Shown in pieces: positions 1 through 9,009 of a DNA stretch of 64,000 nt. The notes under the pieces are model-generated. The model saw nothing but the letters and a program-made list of their open reading frames with translations. It did no database searches and had not been told where the DNA came from. The position numbers and the translations under genes are program-made. Numbering within the stretch: position 1 is the stretch's first letter; every line of letters starts with the position of its first letter. The stretch comes from Bacillus taeanensis (GTDB lineage Bacteria; Bacillota; Bacilli; Bacillales; UBA6769), in contig NZ_QOCW01000007.1 in NCBI RefSeq assembly GCF_003318295.1, positions 62,001 to 126,000 of the forward strand. Direction: 5' to 3'.

Positions 1-437
1 TTTTGCCGCCTTTAGATTGTCCGTTTCAAAAAGCAGATGAGTGTATATCGGCTTTGAAAAAACATACCCCTTACATATTTGTTGATTTTCATGCAGAAGC
101 AACAAGTGAAAAACAGGCAATGGGTTGGTACTTAGATGGTCGTGTTACAGCGGTTGTTGGAACACATACTCATGTGCAAACAGCAGATAACCGAATCCTG
201 TCAAAAGGAACTGCATACATAACAGATGTTGGAATGACTGGACCATACGATGGGATTTTAGGTATGGAACGAGAGGCTGTTATGAAGAAGTTCTTAACAA
301 ATCTTCCAGTTAGGTTTGAAGTAACAAAAGGACGGGAACAGTTAAGTGGTGTTTTAGTAACAGTAAATCGGGAAACAGGTGCGGCGTCTTCTATCAAACG
401 AATCTTAATTAATGAAGATTATCCTTTCTTTGACTGA
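1..437 (+). CDS. ymdB: YmdB metallophosphodiesterase, 3' part only
   Basis: This is the C-terminal half of the YmdB phosphodiesterase; the N-terminus lies before the window. The family is a dimetal enzyme that cleaves cyclic nucleotides and controls biofilm and late developmental gene expression in Bacillus. Two histidine motifs of the metal site are visible: DFHAEATSEK and the strongly conserved VGTHTHVQTADNRI. The tail GMTGPYDGILGMEREAV is also typical. The full family protein is about 264 residues, so roughly 145 are present. Its position directly before spoVS matches the ymdB-spoVS order of Bacillus. Identification is firm; only the start is missing. Confidence 0.93.
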   Translation, partial: LPPLDCPFQKADECISALKKHTPYIFVDFHAEATSEKQAMGWYLDGRVTAVVGTHTHVQTADNRILSKGTAYITDVGMTGPYDGILGMEREAVMKKFLTNLPVRFEVTKGREQLSGVLVTVNRETGAASSIKRILINEDYPFFD

Positions 438-470
438 ATAACTGAATGTTAAGAAAATTTATTAATGGTA

Positions 471-497
471 GAAGGAATACGGAAATCAATCGTGAAT
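471..497 (+). promoter_or_regulatory. Sigma-H-type promoter of spoVS
   Basis: GAAGGAATA fits the sigma-H -35 consensus RnAGGAWWW at every position. It is followed after 11 bases by CGTGAAT, which fits the -10 RnnGAAT except at the first base. The site lies about 45 bases before spoVS, a gene known to be sigma-H dependent in B. subtilis. The assignment is from sequence only. Confidence 0.6.
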
Positions 498-540
498 ATA
501 GTTAGGAAAGGGAGTATATCACTAAGGAGGTACTAATAAA

Positions 541-801
541 ATGGAAATATTAAAAGTTTCAGCAAAATCTAGCCCTAATTCTGTAGCCGGTGCACTTGCA
601 GGAGTACTACGTGAGCGTGGTGCTGCTGAAATCCAAGCAATTGGAGCAGGTGCATTAAATCAAGCCGTTAAGGCAGTAGCGATAGCGAGAGGATTTGTAG
701 CACCAAGTGGCGTTGACCTCATCTGTATCCCGGCCTTTACTGATATCTTAATTGATGGTGAAGAAAGAACAGCAATTAAATTAATTGTAGAACCAAGATA
801 A
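541..801 (+). CDS. spoVS: Stage V sporulation protein S (SpoVS)
   Basis: An 86-residue SpoVS, the usual family length. It is a small Alba-fold-like nucleic-acid-binding protein needed for coat assembly and progress through stage V in B. subtilis. The N-terminus MEILKVSAKSSPNSVAGALA and the segment GAGALNQAVKAVAIARG are essentially the family signature. The start is fixed by an AAGGAGGT ribosome binding site eight bases upstream. It is monocistronic here, with a sigma-H-type promoter before it and a palindromic repeat and a strong terminator behind it. Confidence 0.96.
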   Translation: MEILKVSAKSSPNSVAGALAGVLRERGAAEIQAIGAGALNQAVKAVAIARGFVAPSGVDLICIPAFTDILIDGEERTAIKLIVEPR

Positions 802-807
802 ATTAAG

Positions 808-870
808 AAAAGCGCAAAGCACCCGTTTATCGGCTTGTGACCTCGAGCTGATGGTGCTTGAAGCTGGACA
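808..870. repeat. Palindromic intergenic repeat of the Bacillaceae AGCGC...GCTGGACA type
   Basis: The stretch starts AAAAGCGCAAAGCACCCG and ends GGTGCTTGAAGCTGGACA. The arms AAGCACC and GGTGCTT pair across a GC-richer loop. The base composition differs from the AT-rich surroundings. From memory, this resembles short interspersed palindromes found many times in several Bacillaceae genomes. I see only this copy here, so family membership is recollection and not shown by the window. Confidence 0.45.
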
Positions 871-895
871 AAAAGCTTATACGCATATCTTTCAC

Positions 896-934
896 AAAAG
901 CCTGTTTGTTCACACTGAACAAACAGGCTTTTTG
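896..934 (+). terminator. Terminator after spoVS
   Basis: A near-perfect stem, AAAAGCCTGTTTGTTC pairing with GAACAAACAGGCTTTTT, with a five-base loop. The downstream arm runs into a T tract. Confidence 0.9.
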
Positions 935-992
935 TATCAAAGAAAAGTCATTATTATTTTCATATAAATTTAAAAAGGGAAGGTGATAAACA

Positions 993-1913
993 ATGAATAT
1001 TTTTGATGCGCATTGTGATGTTCTCTATAAAATGTGGAGAAATAAAAAAATTAACTTTCAGTACGATCAGCGTTTGCATGTTGATTATGAGAGTTTACTG
1101 AATACTGGAAAAAAAAATATTCAATGTTTTGCAATTTATATTCCAGAAAGCGTTCATGAACAAATGCAATTTCAAACAGCACTTGAAATGATCGATATTT
1201 TTTATCAAAAAATCCTTTCCAAAAAACTTATTAAATTGGTTCAAAATAGAAATGATATTGAGGAGTTAAAAGATGGTGAAATTGGAGCAGTCCTAACATT
1301 AGAAGGATGTGAAGCAATTGGACAAGACCTTACAAAGCTGCGTACGTTGTTTCGATTAGGAGTTCGCTCAGTAGGATTAACATGGAATTATTCAAATGCG
1401 GTTGCAGATGGAGCTCTAGAGCCTAGAGGAGGAGGTCTAACGAGGTTTGGAAGGCATGTTGTACAGGAAAATAATGCTCATCATGTATGGACAGACGTTT
1501 CGCATCTGAGTGAACAGGCATTTTGGGATGTGATAGAGTTAGCGGACTATGTTATTGCCTCTCATTCAAATGCAAAAGCGCTCTGCCATCATCCAAGAAA
1601 TTTAACGGATCAACAGATAGATGCGCTTCTAAAAAAAGATGCTTCAATAGGAGTAACATTTGTACCTGAATTTTTAAAAGAAGGAGGTACAGCAGGTATA
1701 AAAGATGTTTTATTACATATTGATCATATTTGCGCGCTTGGAGGGGAGAAGAAGCTTGGATTTGGTTCAGATTTTGATGGAATTGAAAACACCTTAATTG
1801 ATTTAAAACATTATCGGGATTATGAGCGGCTTATTGAAGAACTGTTAAAACATTATTCTGAAAAACTTGTTGTTGGATTTTTATATGAAAACTTCAAAAA
1901 ACGTTTTCAATAG
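993..1913 (+). CDS. Membrane-type dipeptidase (peptidase family M19)
   Basis: A 306-residue zinc dipeptidase of the renal-dipeptidase family M19, which hydrolyses dipeptides. The metal ligands appear in order: the HxD pair in FDAHCDVLYKMW at the N-terminus, the bridging glutamate in LTLEGCEAIG, and a histidine in VIASHSNAKAL. The late LGFGSDFDG motif carries another active-site aspartate. There is no signal peptide, so it is probably cytosolic. It lies between spoVS and the korAB pair with its own ribosome binding site (AAAGGGAAGGTG). The substrate cannot be told from sequence. Confidence 0.9.
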   Translation: MNIFDAHCDVLYKMWRNKKINFQYDQRLHVDYESLLNTGKKNIQCFAIYIPESVHEQMQFQTALEMIDIFYQKILSKKLIKLVQNRNDIEELKDGEIGAVLTLEGCEAIGQDLTKLRTLFRLGVRSVGLTWNYSNAVADGALEPRGGGLTRFGRHVVQENNAHHVWTDVSHLSEQAFWDVIELADYVIASHSNAKALCHHPRNLTDQQIDALLKKDASIGVTFVPEFLKEGGTAGIKDVLLHIDHICALGGEKKLGFGSDFDGIENTLIDLKHYRDYERLIEELLKHYSEKLVVGFLYENFKKRFQ

Positions 1914-2125
1914 CTTGAAAAAATAAAAAAATGAAATTTTTCCTTCAAAAATTGTGCAGAAGGGTTGAAATTTTGCCCTATTAGGATTATCATTGTATTC
2001 GATTAGTAAATAAAAACTCTTAAATATTACTAAAGCAAAATGTATAATCGTATAAAAAATGGAATTAAAATGCTAGACTAATTGTTGTTGAGGTTGGACT
2101 AAAGAACTAAAGGGGTGGAGATCTC

Positions 2126-3871
2126 ATGGTAGATCAACTTTCATGGAAAGTTGGCGGTCAACAAGGGGAAGGTATTGATAGTACAGGTGAAATTTTTGCA
2201 ATTGCATTAAACCGCATGGGCTATTACCTATACAGTTACCGTCATTTTTCTTCAAGAATTAAAGGTGGACATACAAATAATAAAATTCGTGTAAGTACAA
2301 AACAAGTGCGTTCGATTTCAGATGATCTTGATATTTTAGTTGCCTTTGACCAAGAAACAATTGATGTGAATGCACCCGAGCTTCATGAGGAAGGCATTAT
2401 TATTGCTGACGCAAAATTTAATCCAGTTAAGTCAGATGAAATAAAAGCGAGAATGTATGCGGTTCCATTTACAGAAATTGCAAATGAGCTCGGTACATCA
2501 CTGATGAAAAACATGGTAGCAATTGGGGCAACCAGTGCAGTATTGGGATTTGATCCTGAAGAATATCTTGAAGTCGTTGAAGAAATATTTGGCCGTAAAG
2601 GACAAAAAATTGTTGAAAAGAATATGGAAGCGATTCGTCAAGGTGCCGAGTATTTTAATAAAGAAGCAGGCGGAAAAATTGAAGCACTTCAATTAGAAAA
2701 AGCAGACGGAAAAAGACGTATGTTTATGATTGCCAATGATGCAATTGGTTTAGGAGCTCTTGCTGCTGGTTCTCGTTTTATGGCAGCATATCCAATTACC
2801 CCGGCTTCTGAGATTATGGAATACCTTATTAAAAAGCTTCCTGAGTTTGGTGGTACGGTTATTCAAACAGAGGATGAAATTGCGGCAGCTACAATGGCTA
2901 TTGGTGCAAACTATGCAGGTGTTCGTGCTTTTACAGCATCAGCAGGACCTGGACTTTCATTAAAAATGGAAGCACTCGGTTTAGCTGGAATGACAGAGCA
3001 GCCAATTGTTGTCATTGATACACAGCGCGGCGGTCCGAGTACAGGGCTTCCTACAAAGCAGGAACAATCTGATTTAATGGCGATGATTTACGGAACTCAT
3101 GGTGAAATTCCAAAAATCGTTATGGCGCCGAGTACAGCGGAAGAAGCGTTTTATGATACAATTCAGGCTTTTAATTTAGCAGAAGAGTATCAATGTCCTG
3201 TTATTGTTGTAACAGATCTGCAGCTTTCACTTGGTAAACAAACGGTAGAACCGTTAGACTACAGTAAAATAGATATTTCACGCGGAAAGCTTGACTTAAA
3301 TCTTGAAATTCCAGAAAGTGAAGACAAAGCATACTTTAAGCGTTATGAAGTAACAGAAGACGGGATTTCACCACGCGTTGTACCAGGAATGAAAAATGGT
3401 ATTCACCATGTAACAGGGGTGGAGCATGATGAAACTGGTAAACCATCAGAAGTAGCAGCAAACCGTCAAGCGCAAATGGATAAACGGATGCGTAAGCTTA
3501 ATAACGTTCAAAAGCGCTTTGAAACACCTGTTTATAAAAATGCACCTCATGAAGAAGCAGATATTTTACTAGTAGGTTATATTTCCACAAGAGGCGTTAT
3601 TGAAGAGGCAATGCCGCGTTTAGAAGCAGATGGTTTAAAAGTAAATCATGCTCATATTCGTCTCATTCATCCGTTCCCAAGCGATGAATTAAAGCCGCTG
3701 ATTAATTCAGCGAAAAAAGTCGTTGTGGTAGAAAACAATGCGACGGGGCAGCTTGCAAGCCTTATCAAGATGAATGTTGGAAATGCTGAAAAAATTCACA
3801 GCCTCTTAAAATATGATGGTAATCCGTTTTTACCAAAAGAAGTTCATAACAAATGCAAGGAGCTGTTCTAA
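2126..3871 (+). CDS. korA: 2-oxoacid:ferredoxin oxidoreductase alpha (gamma-alpha fusion) subunit
   Basis: A 581-residue subunit that oxidatively decarboxylates a 2-oxoacid, probably 2-oxoglutarate, to the acyl-CoA and passes electrons to ferredoxin. Residues 1-180 form the gamma domain (WKVGGQQGEGID and RIKGGHTNNKIRVS). The pyrimidine-binding alpha domain follows from about residue 195, with AAYPITPASEIMEYL and the conserved RGGPSTGLPTKQEQSDL. A transketolase C-terminal-like domain ends the chain. Its stop codon directly abuts the ATG of korB, so the two are translated together. Substrate choice (2-oxoglutarate or another 2-oxoacid) is by family resemblance only. Confidence 0.9.
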   Translation: MVDQLSWKVGGQQGEGIDSTGEIFAIALNRMGYYLYSYRHFSSRIKGGHTNNKIRVSTKQVRSISDDLDILVAFDQETIDVNAPELHEEGIIIADAKFNPVKSDEIKARMYAVPFTEIANELGTSLMKNMVAIGATSAVLGFDPEEYLEVVEEIFGRKGQKIVEKNMEAIRQGAEYFNKEAGGKIEALQLEKADGKRRMFMIANDAIGLGALAAGSRFMAAYPITPASEIMEYLIKKLPEFGGTVIQTEDEIAAATMAIGANYAGVRAFTASAGPGLSLKMEALGLAGMTEQPIVVIDTQRGGPSTGLPTKQEQSDLMAMIYGTHGEIPKIVMAPSTAEEAFYDTIQAFNLAEEYQCPVIVVTDLQLSLGKQTVEPLDYSKIDISRGKLDLNLEIPESEDKAYFKRYEVTEDGISPRVVPGMKNGIHHVTGVEHDETGKPSEVAANRQAQMDKRMRKLNNVQKRFETPVYKNAPHEEADILLVGYISTRGVIEEAMPRLEADGLKVNHAHIRLIHPFPSDELKPLINSAKKVVVVENNATGQLASLIKMNVGNAEKIHSLLKYDGNPFLPKEVHNKCKELF

Positions 3872-4738
3872 ATGGCAACATTTAAAGATTTTCGTAACAA
3901 AGTAAAACCTAACTGGTGTCCGGGATGCGGTGACTTTTCCGTTCAAGCTGCTATTCAGCGTGCGACTGCTAATGTTGGTTTAGAACCCCAAGACTTGGCA
4001 GTAGTATCAGGAATTGGCTGCTCTGGCCGTATTTCTGGTTATATTAATTCCTATGGTTTTCACGGCATTCATGGGCGTTCATTACCAATTGCCCAAGGTG
4101 TAAAAATGGGTAACCGTGATTTAACTGTTATTGCTTCGGGTGGTGATGGTGACGGCTTTGCTATCGGAATGGGGCATACCATTCATGCAATCCGCCGTAA
4201 TATTGACATTACGTATATTGTAATGGACAATCAAATTTACGGATTAACAAAAGGGCAAACCTCACCAAGAAGTGAGATGGGTTTTAAAACAAAAAGTACA
4301 CCAAAAGGTTCAGTCGAGTCTGCACTTTCCGTAATGGAAATGGCGCTTACTGCTGGTGCAACATTTGTTGCTCAAAGCTTTTCAAGTGACTTAAAAGAAT
4401 TAACAGCTCTTATTGAACAAGGTCTGCAGCATAAAGGTTTTTCATTAATTAATGTATTCAGTCCGTGTGTGACGTATAATAAAGTGAACACATATGATTG
4501 GTTTAAAGAGAATTTAACAAGTCTGGCAGAGATTGACGGCTATGATCCACAAAACCGCATCACAGCGATGCAAACATTAATGGAAAACAATGGTCTTGTC
4601 AAAGGACTTATTTATCAAGATAAAACGAAAAAGTCTTATCAAGAACTTGCGCATGGTTATAGTGAGAAACCGTTGGTGCATGCAGATTTAACGCTTCAAG
4701 AAGATAAATTTAATGAGTTAGTTTCAGAGTTTATGTAA
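3872..4738 (+). CDS. korB: 2-oxoacid:ferredoxin oxidoreductase beta subunit
   Basis: A 288-residue thiamine-diphosphate-binding partner of KorA. The cluster ligands are visible as CPGC at residues 16-19, C50 in GIGCSG, and a late cysteine in FSPCVTYN, consistent with one [4Fe-4S] cluster. The TPP/Mg motif is GGDGDGFAIGMGHTIH followed by MDNQIYGLTKGQ. It starts at the base after the korA stop and is followed by a strong terminator that closes the operon. It must act as a complex with KorA. Confidence 0.92.
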   Translation: MATFKDFRNKVKPNWCPGCGDFSVQAAIQRATANVGLEPQDLAVVSGIGCSGRISGYINSYGFHGIHGRSLPIAQGVKMGNRDLTVIASGGDGDGFAIGMGHTIHAIRRNIDITYIVMDNQIYGLTKGQTSPRSEMGFKTKSTPKGSVESALSVMEMALTAGATFVAQSFSSDLKELTALIEQGLQHKGFSLINVFSPCVTYNKVNTYDWFKENLTSLAEIDGYDPQNRITAMQTLMENNGLVKGLIYQDKTKKSYQELAHGYSEKPLVHADLTLQEDKFNELVSEFM

Positions 4739-4748
4739 AAGGTAAAAG

Positions 4749-4783
4749 ATCCCCCTAGCATTTATGTTAGGGGGATAATTTTT
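4749..4783 (+). terminator. Terminator after korAB
   Basis: A perfect nine-base stem, ATCCCCCTA with TAGGGGGAT, followed by AATTTTTG. Confidence 0.88.
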
Positions 4784-4843
4784 GCAAGCGTTGGTTATAG
4801 TAATAACTTTGTAAAAAACGAAATGTTTGTTATAAAATAATTA

Positions 4844-4852
4844 TGTTATAAT
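4844..4852 (+). promoter_or_regulatory. Extended -10 promoter of miaB
   Basis: TGTTATAAT is a perfect extended -10 (TGnTATAAT) about 40 bases before miaB. No convincing -35 lies at the right spacing, as is usual for extended -10 promoters. Confidence 0.5.
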
Positions 4853-4891
4853 ATGAAACTGTGATTCATAAATGAAAGGAGTAGGTAATAA

Positions 4892-6442
4892 ATGAACGAA
4901 CAACAACGTTTACATCAAACAGGCAACTCGGCTGAAAAGTCTCTGGACAAAAAATCCAGTCAAAAGACTACGGCTGATTTTGCGAAATATTTTGAAAGTA
5001 CCTATCAACAGCCATCTTTAAAAGATGCAAAGAGGCGTGGAAAAGAAGAAGTACAAATTCATCGTGATTTTTTGATTCCTGATGATATGAAAAACATTGG
5101 GAAAGGAAAGAAGTTTTATATTCGCACGTATGGCTGTCAAATGAATGATCATGATTCGGAAGTAATGGCAGGGATTTTATTTCAAATGGGATATGAAGCA
5201 ACAACAGACACCGAAACAGCCGATATTATTTTATTAAATACATGTGCCATTCGCGAAAATGCAGAGAACAAAGTATTTGGTGAAATTGGTCATTTAAAGC
5301 CAATGAAGCGGGAACGCCCTGATTTAATTATCGGTGTTTGTGGATGTATGTCTCAAGAAGAATCGGTTGTTAATAAAATTTTACAAAAACATCCGCAAAT
5401 TGATTTGATTTTCGGTACGCACAATATTCATCGCCTGCCGCAGCTTGTAAAAGAGGCAATGTACAGTAAAGAAATGGTTGTAGAAGTATGGTCAAAAGAA
5501 GGAGATATTGTTGAAAACCTTCCACGTGCCCGTAAAGGTAATATTCAAGGTTGGGTTAATATTATGTATGGCTGTGATAAATTCTGTACGTATTGTATCG
5601 TTCCTTATACACGCGGAAAAGAGCGCAGTCGTGAACCTCGTGATATTATTGAGGAAGTACGAGAACTCGCTCGTCTTGGTTATAAAGAAGTTACACTGCT
5701 AGGTCAAAACGTAAACGCATATGGAAAAGATCTAGAAGGTAAGTATGGATTAGGCGATTTAATGGATGAAATCCGTAAAATTGATATTCCTCGTGTTCGT
5801 TTTACAACAAGTCATCCAAGAGACTTTGACGACCACTTAATTGAAGTGCTTGGAAAAGGTGGAAATCTTGTTGAGCACATTCATTTGCCGGTCCAGCACG
5901 GCAACTCTGATGTCTTAAAATTAATGGCTCGTAAATATACGAGAGAACAGTATTTAGAGCTTGTTCATAAAATTAAAGAAACAATTCCAAATGCAGTTTT
6001 AACAACAGATATTATTGTCGGCTTCCCTAATGAAACAGAAGAACAATTTGAAGAAACGCTTTCATTATACAAAGAAGTAGGCTATGATATTGCTTATACA
6101 TTCATCTATTCACCGCGTGAAGGAACACCTGCTGCAAAAATGCAAGACAATGTACCGCTGGAAGTGAAGAAAGAACGCCTGCAGCGCCTAAACAAACTTG
6201 TAAACAACATGGCACTAGAGAAAAATAAGAAATATGAAGGTCAAATTGTTGAAGTGCTTGTAGAAGGTGAAAGTAAGAAAGACCCAGAAGTGCTCACAGG
6301 TCATACACGCGGCAATAAAGTAGTGAACTTTAGAGCGCCAAAATCGTTCATTGGCGAGTTAGTAAATGTTCGGATTACAGAAGCAAAAACGTGGACACTT
6401 GACGGTGAATATGTGAAAGATGAGGCTGAGGTGACACTATGA
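4892..6442 (+). CDS. miaB: tRNA-2-methylthio-N6-dimethylallyladenosine synthase MiaB
   Basis: A 516-residue radical-SAM methylthiotransferase that adds the 2-methylthio group to i6A37 of tRNAs, after MiaA has made i6A. The N-terminal UPF0004 domain carries [26 protein letters not shown] and VCGCMSQEE, whose cysteines bind the second cluster. The radical-SAM motif is [15 protein letters not shown], and a TRAM domain follows at the C-terminus. An extra hydrophilic tail of about 65 residues precedes the catalytic part, as in Bacillus homologues. The stop overlaps the ricA start (ATGA), so the two are coupled. Confidence 0.97.
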   Translation: MNEQQRLHQTGNSAEKSLDKKSSQKTTADFAKYFESTYQQPSLKDAKRRGKEEVQIHRDFLIPDDMKNIGKGKKFYIRTYGCQMNDHDSEVMAGILFQMGYEATTDTETADIILLNTCAIRENAENKVFGEIGHLKPMKRERPDLIIGVCGCMSQEESVVNKILQKHPQIDLIFGTHNIHRLPQLVKEAMYSKEMVVEVWSKEGDIVENLPRARKGNIQGWVNIMYGCDKFCTYCIVPYTRGKERSREPRDIIEEVRELARLGYKEVTLLGQNVNAYGKDLEGKYGLGDLMDEIRKIDIPRVRFTTSHPRDFDDHLIEVLGKGGNLVEHIHLPVQHGNSDVLKLMARKYTREQYLELVHKIKETIPNAVLTTDIIVGFPNETEEQFEETLSLYKEVGYDIAYTFIYSPREGTPAAKMQDNVPLEVKKERLQRLNKLVNNMALEKNKKYEGQIVEVLVEGESKKDPEVLTGHTRGNKVVNFRAPKSFIGELVNVRITEAKTWTLDGEYVKDEAEVTL

Positions 6443-6858
6443 CATATACACGCGCAGAAATAATCGAAAAAGCACAGGATTTAGCTAAAATGATTGCAGC
6501 AACAGAAGAGGTAGACTTTTTTAAACGTGCAGAAGAACAAATTAATCAAAATGCAAAAGTGCAGCAGCTAATCTCTAAAATTAAAAAATATCAAAAAGAA
6601 GCAGTAAACTTACAGCACTACAAAAAGCATGAAGCTTTAAAACAAGTAGAAGAAAAAATTGATCAACTTCAAGAAGAACTAGATCAAATACCGGTTGTCA
6701 GAGAATTTAAACAGTCTCAAACTGATGTAAATGACATCCTTCAGATTGTCGCTTCAACAGTTTCTAATACGGTAACAGATGAAATTATTAAATCAACCGG
6801 CGGAAACATTCTGCAGGGTAAGACGGGTTCTGCTCAATCAAACGGCTGCGGATTATAA
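6439..6858 (+). CDS. ricA: RicA/YmcA, subunit of the RicAFT complex
   Basis: A 139-residue helical protein of the YlbF/YmcA family. With YlbF and YaaT it forms the Fe-S-carrying Ric complex, which steers RNase Y in mRNA maturation and affects sporulation, biofilm and competence in B. subtilis. Two long helices rich in K, Q and E fill residues 20-90. The single cysteine, in the C-terminal SNGCGL, fits the cluster-binding tail of the family. Its ATG overlaps the miaB stop by four bases. A terminator follows. Confidence 0.92.
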   Translation: MTYTRAEIIEKAQDLAKMIAATEEVDFFKRAEEQINQNAKVQQLISKIKKYQKEAVNLQHYKKHEALKQVEEKIDQLQEELDQIPVVREFKQSQTDVNDILQIVASTVSNTVTDEIIKSTGGNILQGKTGSAQSNGCGL

Positions 6859-6876
6859 AAAGAATCTTTCATTTCA

Positions 6877-6909
6877 CTGATGGTATCATATGATGCCATC
6901 AGCTTTTTT
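6877..6909 (+). terminator. Terminator after miaB-ricA
   Basis: The stem CTGATGG/CCATCAG, with an inner palindrome TATCATATGATG, is followed by a run of seven or more T. Confidence 0.88.
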
Positions 6910-7020
6910 TGTATAACCTTAAAATTTCATATACTAAAATATTAGGAAAAATAAAAAATTTCCGTAAACCATTTTCACTCTTCATCATAGGATAGAGATA
7001 GGCATGATAAAACTTATTCG

Positions 7021-7049
7021 CACAATAGTCATTTGTCCTGCATAAGATG
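7021..7049 (+). promoter_or_regulatory. Sigma-K-like promoter of cotE
   Basis: CACA, 16 bases, then CATAAGATG, compared with the sigma-K consensus mACm-N16-CATAnnnTA (one mismatch at the last base). It lies about 40 bases before the cotE start. cotE of B. subtilis has sigma-E and sigma-K promoters. A weaker sigma-E-like pair may lie just upstream. Confidence 0.45.
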
Positions 7050-7081
7050 GCAATGAAGAGTTGAAAAGGAGGTATGATCCA

Positions 7082-7651
7082 ATGTCTTTTATAGACAATG
7101 ATAATTACAGAGAGATTATCACCAAAGCAGTTTGTGGAAAAGGTCGCAAGTTTTCTCAAGCGACACATACGATTACACCGTCCCATAAACCAACGAGTAT
7201 TTTAGGGTGCTGGATTATTAATCATGCATATAAAGCAGGAAAACACGGGGATTGTGTTGAGGTAGAAGGAAGCTATGACATTAACATTTGGTACTCTTAC
7301 AGCAAGAATACGAAAACAGAAGTTGTCACGGAAACAGTCAAGTATAAAGATTTAATTCCGTTAACCATTCATGATGAAAATTGTATTCAAGATGAGTTAG
7401 ATGTAATTGTTCGTGCGATTCAACAGCCAAATTGTCTTGAGGCAACCATCGCTCCAAATGGTCATAAAATTGTTGTGCAGGTAGAAAGAGAATTTAAGGC
7501 GGAGGTAATTGGTGAAACAAAAGTATGTGTTTATGTAAATCCTGAAGGATGCATCAGCGACATTGATGATAAGCAGTGGGACTATGATGTGGAAGATGAA
7601 GAATTTGAAGATTTAGAGCCAGACTTTTTATTAGGTGAGCTTGAGGAATAA
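7082..7651 (+). CDS. cotE: Outer spore coat morphogenetic protein CotE
   Basis: A 189-residue CotE (181 in B. subtilis), the organiser of the outer spore coat, made in the mother cell. Family features are the N-terminal [17 protein letters not shown], the [20 protein letters not shown] segment and the acidic tail rich in D and E (about residues 165-189). The ATG is chosen because AAAAGGAGGT lies eight bases before it. A TTG 21 bases earlier falls inside that ribosome binding site's leader. A hairpin terminator follows within 20 bases of the stop, so the amidoligase behind it is probably transcribed separately or by read-through. Confidence 0.95.
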   Translation: MSFIDNDNYREIITKAVCGKGRKFSQATHTITPSHKPTSILGCWIINHAYKAGKHGDCVEVEGSYDINIWYSYSKNTKTEVVTETVKYKDLIPLTIHDENCIQDELDVIVRAIQQPNCLEATIAPNGHKIVVQVEREFKAEVIGETKVCVYVNPEGCISDIDDKQWDYDVEDEEFEDLEPDFLLGELEE

Positions 7652-7666
7652 TAGTTTTTGTTACCG

Positions 7667-7697
7667 GGAAGAAGGGAAACCTTCTTCCTAATTTTTA
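7667..7697 (+). terminator. Terminator after cotE
   Basis: A nine-base perfect stem, GGAAGAAGG and CCTTCTTCC, with a GAAA-type loop, followed by TAATTTTTA. It lies upstream of the chosen amidoligase start. Confidence 0.8.
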
Positions 7698-7750
7698 TCG
7701 TGCGTAAACTCACTCGATTTATTCAAGATTGCTGGAAATGCGGTGATTGT

Positions 7751-8959
7751 ATGGAAATACAAAAAATAATGGGGAATTTTCATGAAATACTTCACTATGA
7801 AAAGAGCACTGAAATAAACTTTTCAGCATTAAAAGCACATCAGTGTTCGATCATAAAAAACTTTGATTCAAAAAGAGTAGCAATTAAAGTAAGAAATTTT
7901 CATTTTGAAGCACTTGAAGTCTTTCTATATATACCGGATGGAGCAACATCTATAAAAAGAAAGATAGACTGGCAAAAAGCAGCTAATTGCAGTGGACTTT
8001 ATGGTTTGAAAGAAGGAATCGAACAAGCTTTAAGAATTTTATATTATTTAAATATACCGCTTGGAGAGTGTGTTCTTCAGCGAATGGATGGCAAGAAATT
8101 TTCAGTGTATAGTGTACAAGAAAGGCTTCTTTACAATGTAACGTCTTATGAAAAAAACACTATTATTGCATTTATTAATCGGTATCAAGAATCCAAGCAG
8201 CTCACATATGGAGCGGATATTGAGGGGCTGGTGTATCATAAAGAACGAAACAAGTGGATTGCAGCAAGTGCGTTATTAGCAGAAGATCATAACATTGGTT
8301 GGGATGCAGCAGCTGTGATGCAAAAACAAAAAGTTGTTCACCCTATTTTAGAATTAAGGCCCCAACCGGGCATATCAGCATCCCAATTATTTACCCATTT
8401 ACTTCAATTATACAAGCCCTTTTCTATTCTGTTAAAAGAAAACGGAATGAAATTAATTGGAGGAGCTAATCCTTATAAATATTTCTTCTTAGGGAGTCAC
8501 CTTCATATAGGGAATAAACCGCCTACATTTAAACATGCGGCATTATTGGATGCTTATATAGGTCTTCCAATGGCCGTTATCGATTATAATGATCCAACTT
8601 CTAGAAGGGTAGCATTTGGTCAGCTTGGTGCCGTTCGTCAAAATGATTTTAACGGATTTGAATACCGCACGTTATCTTCGATTGGCGAACATATCCTGGA
8701 GTCGAAACCATTGTTTGAGATGTTCGCTTATATAAACGAAAATGCAGCTGCACTTCCTTTACTTAAACCATCTCTTTCTATAATTTTTGCCTATTATCAG
8801 CATCAGCGAAAAGAGCTGTTTTACTATTTAAGGACATGTAGGAAATTTATGAAGGATAATATTCAAAGGAAAGACTATGATTCTTTTGTTCGCCCTTTTT
8901 ATGACTGGATAGAACTTTTGTATCGAAGGAAATCAATGAATGATAAAAACAATCTGTGA
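7751..8959 (+). CDS. Putative phage-type amidoligase (COOH.NH2 ligase type 2 family)
   Basis: A 402-residue protein whose second half carries the marks of the glutamine-synthetase-fold amidoligase family first seen in phage phiEco32. These are an opening acidic motif YGADIEGL (about residue 150), an ELRPQPG motif, the GSHLHIG motif, an RR pair in DPTSRRVAFGQLG, and GFEYRTLSS. Such enzymes are predicted to use ATP to join a carboxylate to an amine. The first 145 residues are a separate, unrecognised domain. The ATG is preceded by GGTGATTG and lies beyond the cotE terminator; longer in-frame starts would fall inside that hairpin. Lying between cotE and mutS, a role in spore-coat crosslinking or peptide tagging is plausible, but this is inference. 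Confidence 0.75.
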   Translation: MEIQKIMGNFHEILHYEKSTEINFSALKAHQCSIIKNFDSKRVAIKVRNFHFEALEVFLYIPDGATSIKRKIDWQKAANCSGLYGLKEGIEQALRILYYLNIPLGECVLQRMDGKKFSVYSVQERLLYNVTSYEKNTIIAFINRYQESKQLTYGADIEGLVYHKERNKWIAASALLAEDHNIGWDAAAVMQKQKVVHPILELRPQPGISASQLFTHLLQLYKPFSILLKENGMKLIGGANPYKYFFLGSHLHIGNKPPTFKHAALLDAYIGLPMAVIDYNDPTSRRVAFGQLGAVRQNDFNGFEYRTLSSIGEHILESKPLFEMFAYINENAAALPLLKPSLSIIFAYYQHQRKELFYYLRTCRKFMKDNIQRKDYDSFVRPFYDWIELLYRRKSMNDKNNL

Positions 8960-8965
8960 TATAAT
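8957..8965 (+). promoter_or_regulatory. Extended -10 promoter of mutS
   Basis: TGATATAAT fits TGnTATAAT exactly, 45 bases before mutS and overlapping the end of the amidoligase gene. No clear -35 is present. Confidence 0.5.
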
Positions 8966-9009
8966 AGCGGTGCAAAAAGATTAGAAATAAACAATGTTGG
9001 AGGAACATT

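Noticed and set aside
6899-7186. 95-residue minus-strand frame across the cotE leader
   Set aside because: It overlaps the start of cotE and the ricA terminator, and codes nothing recognisable.
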